From positions 1 through 64,000 of the forward strand of contig JAMXDE010000047.1 in assembly GCA_026770025.1 (NCBI GenBank): a stretch of 64,000 nt of DNA, in the 5' to 3' direction. The first letter of the stretch is position 1. The number at the start of each line of letters is the position of its first letter. The DNA comes from Craspedostauros australis. Lineage: Eukaryota > Bacillariophyta > Bacillariophyceae > Mastogloiales > Achnanthaceae. The translations under genes and the position numbers were made by a program. This document shows positions 57,821-64,000 of the stretch, one piece after another. Below the pieces are notes generated by a model. That model worked only from the letters and a program-made list of their open reading frames with translations, searched no databases and was not told where the DNA came from.

Positions 57821-60677
57821 CAATGCGATGCAAACCGAATCTCTGGATACGACGGAGGAGTATGTGATCGATGATGGCGTGGATGTCTTGTGTCCCCCGG
57901 CGACCAGTCGGGCCTTGCGTCTGAAATTCTCGCCGAGCTTCACATCGAATATCAGGTGGCACTTGATCTCCTGGTATCCGTTGGGTATGTCAGATTGATC
58001 ACCCTCGAACACCTCGAATGCCGGCCTGACGTTCTTCATCTCCTTCATGATCGAATCCCACCACAGGGTATTGCCGTTTTCACGGTCGACCTGCTTCGCT
58101 TCCTCCACCGACTTTGGCACGCGAACACCATACTTGTGAGTTCGAACCCAATACTTGGATTTGACCTTCGCGAGAATTCGCTTGCGCTTTTTCAACACGA
58201 AGGGAACCCACCAAGCAAATGCTGGCTCCATTGAAATGCGATTGTCCACTGCATACTCAGCCAGCTGTACTGGGTATGAGTCCTTGACATCCTTCAATGC
58301 ATTCCACGTCGTGCTGCCGTCTTTCCACTGAATGAGAATGTCCCACCCAATGGTTGTTTCACGGCGCCTCTTCACTCCATTCTTGGCAGTGATGAAGGCA
58401 TTCTGCTGAGTGATGGCACTGGCATCCTTGCGATGATCGATGATCTCATCGATAAGCACGTGCCGGTTGCCTTCTTCGTCAATCTGTGCGAATAAATTCT
58501 CCGCAATGACGTTTGCTGCCATGGATTGCCGGTGTCCGTCGCTGAACTCAACTTCGTACAACCGCGTATCCATGATTGGGTTGGTGGCCGCCGTCCCAAT
58601 GGGTTTGCCGTCCTTGTCGCGAAGCCGCTTTGTGACGCGAGCGAATTCCGGATACTCTCCCCCGCGATCGATAGATAGCTCCATGTTGAGGTATCCATCG
58701 AACGTATCAGGGTCGAAAGCGTCATCGGCCTCCGCGACGTCCCCGTTGCTGAACGTGCGGGAGAACTCGGCCGCAAAGTCGGGATCGTCGTCATTCAGCT
58801 CGGCCCATGCGGAAAGCTGCGGCCTCCCTCCCGTGACCGCCAGCCGCTCCTCTTTGAAACGCCGAGCTATTGCAGCATCATATGCCACGAATTTCTCCTT
58901 GTGGGCATCGATGCCCATCTCAACAGTGGTCACCCGCTGCACTGTAGTGCGCGCCATGGGAATGCCAGACGCTGGCAAAACCCAATATGACATCAACGAT
59001 CCCGTCGTCCGTGCCACACCAAGGAATCGCCCCACCTGTATTTCACCCAGCCCCGCGTTCGGCTTGAACCACACTCGATCGTAGAATCCAAAATCGAGGT
59101 ACTCCGAAATGTCCGGCGTCTCACCAGTCAATCGCTCAATCGGTGTGCGTCCCTGTAAGCCTCCCGCATTGCTGGCTGTGCGCTGCATGATTGCAGCGAG
59201 GTGGGTCAACCCGTAGCTCCACAATCGTCTGGGACAGTTCGTCCTGAACATGACCCTGTACCATCGCCGTCGCAACTCCCGAATGACACCTTCCGCCGGG
59301 TTCTGGTTGTGCCGCTCAACCTCCGTGACATGCAACTGGATGTTGTACTTGCGACATCGTTTTCGGAATTGGCTGTGTGGTCCAACCTGCTCCGGCGCAC
59401 CGTCTGCGACGAGTATATCCGGAGCCCCATAGTCACGGACGAAGATGTCGAGGGCCTCATGTGCCTCCGACTTCCGAAACATGTGGTATGCCTCAACGAA
59501 GAATTGAGGAGATGCGAAGATCTGCGAGTACTTGTGCCCATGTAGATCCTCACATCGGGCATACATCGTATCCGTTGCCATAGTCCCCTGGATCCGCTTT
59601 GGGATGTACATGCGATCGGCACGGTAGCGCCGAGCCAACGGCATGACCGCCGATCGCACGAGGTTCCGAGTCGTAGCCCGAAGAGTAAGCCGTGCTTGCT
59701 CGAGGCTGAGGTGCCACCGATCGCTGAGCTCTTCGGCCGTCATCTTCGAGTGCCGATCAGCCGACAGGAACGATCTCGGTACCTGGATCTCGTCCTCTGT
59801 GATGGGACCAGGGATATGGACATCGGGGTTGTCCGTCATCTCCGTTGGCACCGCAGGCTTGCGGTCTATTGCCTTCTCATCCACACGCACACTCCGAATC
59901 AGCCGTTGGTTGAAATGGCAATTGATGGATCCATAATGGCTATCCATGTCAGCGTGGTGGGTGGATGAGCGAACCGCATGCGTGTTTCGGACCTCGATCT
60001 CTTCCTGTTCGTGGTATGGGATGACTGGGAACCGGACGCGTTCTGGGTTCCAAGGTGTCGGGCTGGACAGTACGATGTGTGGTAGCTGGCTCAGGTCTGC
60101 GGATGATGGCCTCCATGTGTCAAGGTATATAGTGGTACCCTCTGATTGCAGACACGCCGCAAAACCCTGTTCGTCATGTCGTATGACCATAGGCTTCCCA
60201 GCGTATGGATTGTCCTGTACGTCAACTCCATGGTGCCGCAGTTGGTTTGGATTGACCAACGAGTGGTCTAGGCTCGGCATCGACAATGCCTCGTTGAACA
60301 CGAGTATGTACCGTCTGCCTGCAGCGGACGTGTATCCGGTTGCGGCCGTCACTATGGGCACATCTTTGACTGGATCATAGCTGTCAGTGTATGGTGACAC
60401 ATCACAGCATCTGTCAGTATAATGTAGCACCACGCACTGTCGGCCGGCAACAATGGTGTCAGCATGAGAGTCCAGTTCAAGCCTGGACTGTACCTCATGG
60501 CCATCATGCGGATTGTTGGCATGTATGGTGCCAACACGTCGTGATCTTTGGGACGTACGAAACACGGATATGCAACTGGTGTACTCGCAAGAGTGTCGTT
60601 GGATATGTGAGTAACAGCGTCTTAGATTACGAATCCAGATACCGAACATCACCACGAACGTGCACTCTCGCCAACAC
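57683..60677 (-). pseudogene. Element I: protease, integrase and start of RT
   Basis: This frame is in phase with Gag and follows its TGA directly; an ATG occurs at 60655. The presumed protease centre is LDSHADT (about 62 residues after that Met), D-S-H in place of D-S/T-G. Integrase has ATDTMY, VADGAPEQ and NQNPAEGV as its D, D and E regions; the second aspartate is followed by Gly where Asn is usual. An integrase tail, a linker and the RT fingers (KARLVAGGHK) follow. Past about 57800 the reading is out of the true frame. Confidence 0.82.
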
Positions 60678-60679
60678 CA

Positions 60680-62119
60680 TCAGCTTCCGGTGTTCTGTCG
60701 CTTGGAGTCCCTTCCACCAAACGCGGTGCCAGCTTGGTCATGTCGATCGGTCGCTGGCTGCCCACGATCCATGGCGGGCTCGTCGTTGGTATCGTGATTG
60801 CGCTTCTGTTGTGCGGATGCGGATGACTTGAGTTGGCTCACTTGTCTCTTGAGTTGCTGGACCTGTTGCTGGAGGTTCTGCTTGCCCTTCCCTCCGCGTC
60901 CGTTGCGCTTCGTGCCCCTGGCCTTCAGGATCTCTTCGCGGTGTTGCTGCACCTCGGCGCTGAACCACTGCTTTGGACTGTACTTGCCGATGTACAAGGA
61001 TCCATCAGCTGTGATGGCGCCCACGGCTGGTGGTGATCCTTGCGATGTGGTGCGACCGTTGGAGGTTGTTTGAGCGACTTGTCGGTTGCCCCGCATGCTG
61101 GTTGAATGCTCAGGTATTTCCTTCGCAAACTCCAAGAGGACTGTCTTGTAATTGGTTGGGTTGCGGCTGTAGTCCAGCTTGAGTGTGGACTTGAGCATCT
61201 GCAATCCCGGTGCTTGGATTGTCTGGAAGATGGTGTCAACGATGTCTTGGTCATACATCGGTCGGTTGCAGTCGTCAAGTTCGTCCACTGCACGTTGCAG
61301 CTTGGCCGAGTACTGTTCGAAGGACAGGTGGCGCTCGTTGTTGTAGCGAATGGTGCGAAGGACTTGCTTGGCGGCTGTGACCCTTGCCTCGACGCTGGCT
61401 GGGTTGTCGTACCTTTCAGCCAGTGCCTTGAAGCAACGCCTGCCGTCGCGCGCCCTGATGAATGGCTTGATGTAGGTGTACGCGTCAGAATCCTCTGCGA
61501 TGTTCTGAAGGATGATGCGGTGCACTGTTGCTGTGTCCAGGCGATAGGTTTCGCCGGTCAGCGGCGCTAGCGTGAGAGCGTTGTGTTCCCAGCTGAGCTC
61601 GGGTTCGTCGGATGTCTCCGCCTGCTCTCTGATGACATAGCTGAGTGGGATGCCTTTGGCACCAATGATGGCCTCAAGGGTGCTCACAAGTTCATCCACC
61701 CAGCGTCGCCATTGCGCGCCTGACTTGAGTTGGACACAGAAGGTGTGCGTCAACAGCTTGTCACCCTTCTTCGTCTGTGTGACGCGCCGGTCGTGCCGTG
61801 CCTTCGCTTCCAGTATCTCGGAAAAGAATTCCTGACGCGTGGTGTCATCGTCGAACTCAACCTCGAGATCCAACCGCACTTGGTCTTGCACCCAATACAT
61901 GAGGGCGATGAGCAGGCGCCTCGTCGCTCTGGAGACATGGAAGGCGTCTTGACCTCTGCGAGAGTACTGGTTGCAAGCGGTGTCGATGGCTTCCGCTGTC
62001 TCATGTTGCAACCCTTCGAGTCCAACATTCTGCGGCACGAAGTCGTCGCGGACGATGTTGCGGTGGGGAATCGAGTCAAACCCCAACCAGGTGAAGATCT
62101 GGGTCAGTGTGATCGCCAT
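60680..62119 (-). CDS. Element I: Gag protein
   Basis: The 479-codon frame starts at 62119 and stops at TGA 60680-60682. It has a mostly helical Gag-like body (residues 1-350), then a basic G/K-rich stretch, a Q-rich coiled coil (about 410-440, repeating QQVQQLKRQVSQL) and a polar tail. No CCHC knuckle is visible. The pol frame follows in the same phase, so Gag-Pol could be made by reading through the TGA. Confidence 0.75.
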   Translation of the reverse strand: MAITLTQIFTWLGFDSIPHRNIVRDDFVPQNVGLEGLQHETAEAIDTACNQYSRRGQDAFHVSRATRRLLIALMYWVQDQVRLDLEVEFDDDTTRQEFFSEILEAKARHDRRVTQTKKGDKLLTHTFCVQLKSGAQWRRWVDELVSTLEAIIGAKGIPLSYVIREQAETSDEPELSWEHNALTLAPLTGETYRLDTATVHRIILQNIAEDSDAYTYIKPFIRARDGRRCFKALAERYDNPASVEARVTAAKQVLRTIRYNNERHLSFEQYSAKLQRAVDELDDCNRPMYDQDIVDTIFQTIQAPGLQMLKSTLKLDYSRNPTNYKTVLLEFAKEIPEHSTSMRGNRQVAQTTSNGRTTSQGSPPAVGAITADGSLYIGKYSPKQWFSAEVQQHREEILKARGTKRNGRGGKGKQNLQQQVQQLKRQVSQLKSSASAQQKRNHDTNDEPAMDRGQPATDRHDQAGTAFGGRDSKRQNTGS

Positions 62120-62499
62120 GCTGTGTGGTGGTCAGCCGGTACTGCCGCTGCTGGACACTCTCACTTGGATGATCAATCCGTGAGTCCGTTGAGCTCCCAA
62201 GTGACCTGACTTCTGCGAGCCGTCGCTCCTGCCGTCACTGGTTCCAAATCGCAGAGCGAAGCAACTGATAAACCGAATGATTCTGGCCTGCTTGCGTGCT
62301 CAGGATGCGAAGTGAAGCACTCTCAGGCACACAGATGACAGTCTTCTATTGCTTATCTGTTGTTGGTGTATTGCTGATACACTCCTTGTTGTGAACCAGA
62401 TTGTGACCGCATGCCATGAATCCAACAAAGACACATGCTCTGTTCGTTTTTTTCCCTTTGTGTTGTTTCAGCCACAAACACTCCGCCTCGGTTGCTTAT
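62120..62499. other. Upstream region of element I, nothing assigned
   Basis: It should hold the leader and perhaps the 5' LTR of I (minus strand). TGTTGTTGG near 62358 could be an LTR edge, but no second copy exists to test this. Confidence 0.35.
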
Positions 62500-63065
62500 G
62501 ACTGTACGGTCACAGAATCATTGACCAATACGAGCTACGCGACTCGTTTGACCCTATAACTTGCTCTGTTTTGGCGCGAAATTTTGGCGCGAAACCTCCC
62601 ACCAACAAATACGGAACAATCACTCTTTTCCCTCCTCCCACACTCAATCATGAATCACCACTGACTCAAACACTATCCGAAGTCAATGGGATCAAGACAC
62701 CCTGGGAACTATGTGCTCTCCTGAACTATTGTAATGCAGCCAACCTGAATTCCATTGTCAGCTATACAAGCTGACAACCCTGCACGACAATAGCCAAGAG
62801 ATCCTCCCTGCTTCAACACATGCAGGGAATCTTACATCAATTCCCTTGGCCTGACAACCTGTGTTCTCGATCTCAACCTCAATCAAGGTGTCAAGGCTTG
62901 TACTCAAACGTAGAACGACTACGATGAGATACTGGAGAAAGAGAGGAAGAGAGGACCCGTCCGCCCTCAGCACTGAACCTCTGAAGGTCAGTGCAGAGCC
63001 GCACCATTCAGACTGACTATAGTTTCTTCATCCTGCATCTCAAACTGATCAACTCACAATGCAGA
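62500..63065 (+). repeat. Second, diverged copy of the E-type LTR-like repeat
   Basis: Collinear with 36600-37140 (see that entry). It carries two tandem E2F-like sites at 62569-62594. The matching 3' blocks are CAGCACTGAACC near 62965 and CAACTCACAATGCAGAC at the end. Confidence 0.5.
62569..62594. promoter_or_regulatory. Tandem E2F-like sites
   Basis: TTTTGGCGCGAAA occurs twice back to back (62569-62581 and 62582-62594). Each contains TTTGGCGCGAAA, a perfect fit to the E2F/DP consensus TTTSGCGCSAAA. The related repeat at 36600 keeps a one-base variant (36678-36690). Role inferred from motif and position. Confidence 0.55.
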
Positions 63066-63246
63066 CTATTCAAATAACAAATAGAACAACTCAAGATCAG
63101 CAATACAACACTCATCTACTTCATTGTCACATACTACTAATCTCCAGACGGTCGCCCCAAGTTGACTTCATCATCAGATTCCTCGAATCTGGCAGTCAGC
63201 TAGGCCATCCCTTCCGGATCGTGTCACAACAGCACATGAAATCCAA

Positions 63247-63821
63247 CTCTCTCTCTCAACATCGTGTGCTCGTACTACACGATACTCCGTGTTCAATGCG
63301 TACTCCGCATTCGACACTCTGTTCATTCAGTACTGGCTCCTACTCCATGAGTACTTACCATTTGAAGTTCACCTTCAGTATCCATGATCTTCATGGGTCA
63401 TCGGATCTTTGCCTCCTGCTCTGACTTGGAGACAGATGTCAACGTGGTGACATGATGACATCCTGTCAACATCAGTAGGCGTCCTTCTGCTCTCCAGATG
63501 TCATGTTCCATTGGTGATGCAGCAGCCTGTCAGATGATATCATCATCTGAGGTTTAGTTGGGAAGTACCTTGAGATTCTCTTGGTACCATTGATGGATGG
63601 ACGGACGATCTTCCAATTCTCTCAGAAATCGTCATTTGCAAATTTCCTCCAGAAATCTTGCTCCTTTTCGTGTGTTCCATTTCCCCTGTAATTCTGAGGA
63701 ATCATAGCATACTATCGACACGAATGTAGTTATACCGTCCAAGTGCGTATGAGAGAATAGCGGGTGAACGATGCACATATACACGTACATCTCGACATAT
63801 ACTCACATGAACATCTCGACA
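63247..63821 (-). repeat. Partial LTR, family LTR-1, minus orientation
   Basis: The complement begins TGTCGAGATG-like at 63821 and runs ~575 bp to the GA-rich patch at 63247. The last ~220 bp of the LTR are missing. No polypurine tract precedes it, so it is a solo or 5' LTR. Confidence 0.85.
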
Positions 63822-63822
63822 C

Positions 63823-64000
63823 AAGAATGCGTCACACAACGGACTTCCCCAATTTGTTGTTTGGATCTACACAGAAGCCCAAACAGGCAAAGGGCGAATC
63901 GACACTCACTTTGCCTACATCACTATCGTACTACGATCCTACGTACAAAGCGGCGGCAAAATTCAAACCGAACGCGAAATCTTCGACGCGATGCGAATGG
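63823..64000 (+). CDS. Unidentified open frame, runs off the window
   Basis: From the LTR edge the frame is open for 59 codons to the window end. It reads like real protein, with FVVWIYTEAQTGKGRIDTHF and then YVQSGGKIQTEREIFDA. It has no start here because the LTR interrupts it. I do not recognise the family. It could be a host gene or a DNA transposon product broken by the LTR. Confidence 0.35.

Larger units (their letters stand above)
57467..62119 (-). mobile_element. Element I: copia-like retrotransposon, 3' part missing
   Basis: On the minus strand it encodes Gag (62119-60680), then after an in-frame TGA protease, integrase and the first part of RT. The RT ends just after YVDD at 57467, where the G-like LTR lies, and no RNase H is seen. 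No LTR could be assigned; one might lie in 62120-62500. Confidence 0.82.

Noticed and set aside
1..64000. CRISPR arrays, bacterial operons, tRNA or rRNA genes
   Set aside because: The tandem repeats have no unique spacers, and no RNA gene structure was found. The tRNA-like bases next to LTRs are primer sites.

Overview
The window is eukaryotic and consists almost entirely of LTR retrotransposons, most of them Ty1/copia type (protease, then integrase, then reverse transcriptase, then RNase H). The polyprotein style, the half-tRNA primer sites and the interstitial TTAGGG repeats fit a stramenopile, most likely a diatom. That assignment is inference. I found no convincing host gene, rRNA, tRNA or CRISPR array.

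I use letters for elements. Lineage 1 is A, B, G, H and the related solo LTRs. Its LTRs begin TGTC and end AACA, its polypurine tract is GGAAGGG, its Gag carries two CCHC knuckles, and its integrase has the motif QNGRVER. Lineage 2 is C, D and F. Its LTRs begin TA, its tract is GGGGAG, it has no CCHC knuckle, its integrase has QN-x-AE, and its primer site matches the 5' half of tRNA-Asn. I is a more distant copia element with lineage-2-like integrase, and E is a gag-like fragment.

Layout: 1-2539 is the 3' end of A, damaged by small insertions, with its LTR. 2540-19438 is F (minus strand), split by a young G element (7512-15068, minus). F itself sits in H (19439-25372, plus), so the nest is H containing F, which contains A and G. 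25373-29380 is gene-free and holds a telomere-like repeat. 29381-34276 is a cluster of D remains with three solo LTRs and one 3' LTR, two of which form an inverted pair. 34277-36599 is gene-free apart from a 0.5-kb dispersed repeat. 36600-38721 is E (LTR-like repeat, leader, gag-like frame), cut by the 5' LTR of B. That LTR is itself split by C (39178-46587), an intact element with seemingly identical LTRs. The B body runs 46932-53276 and its 3' LTR ends at 54071. 54786-55310 is the second copy of the dispersed repeat. 55346-56684 is a foldback-like element with two related 20-bp minisatellites. 56686-57466 is a G-like 3' LTR placed in the RT gene of I (57467-62119, minus). 62500-63065 is a diverged second copy of the E-type LTR with tandem E2F-like sites. 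The window ends with a partial LTR and an unidentified open frame.

The most notable observations are: half-tRNA-Asn primer sites in two lineage-2 elements; non-canonical TA LTR ends; 6-bp target duplications in lineage 1 against 5-bp in lineage 2; a gag-TGA-pol arrangement in I; paired E2F-like sites in an LTR-like repeat; and the minisatellite foldback element.
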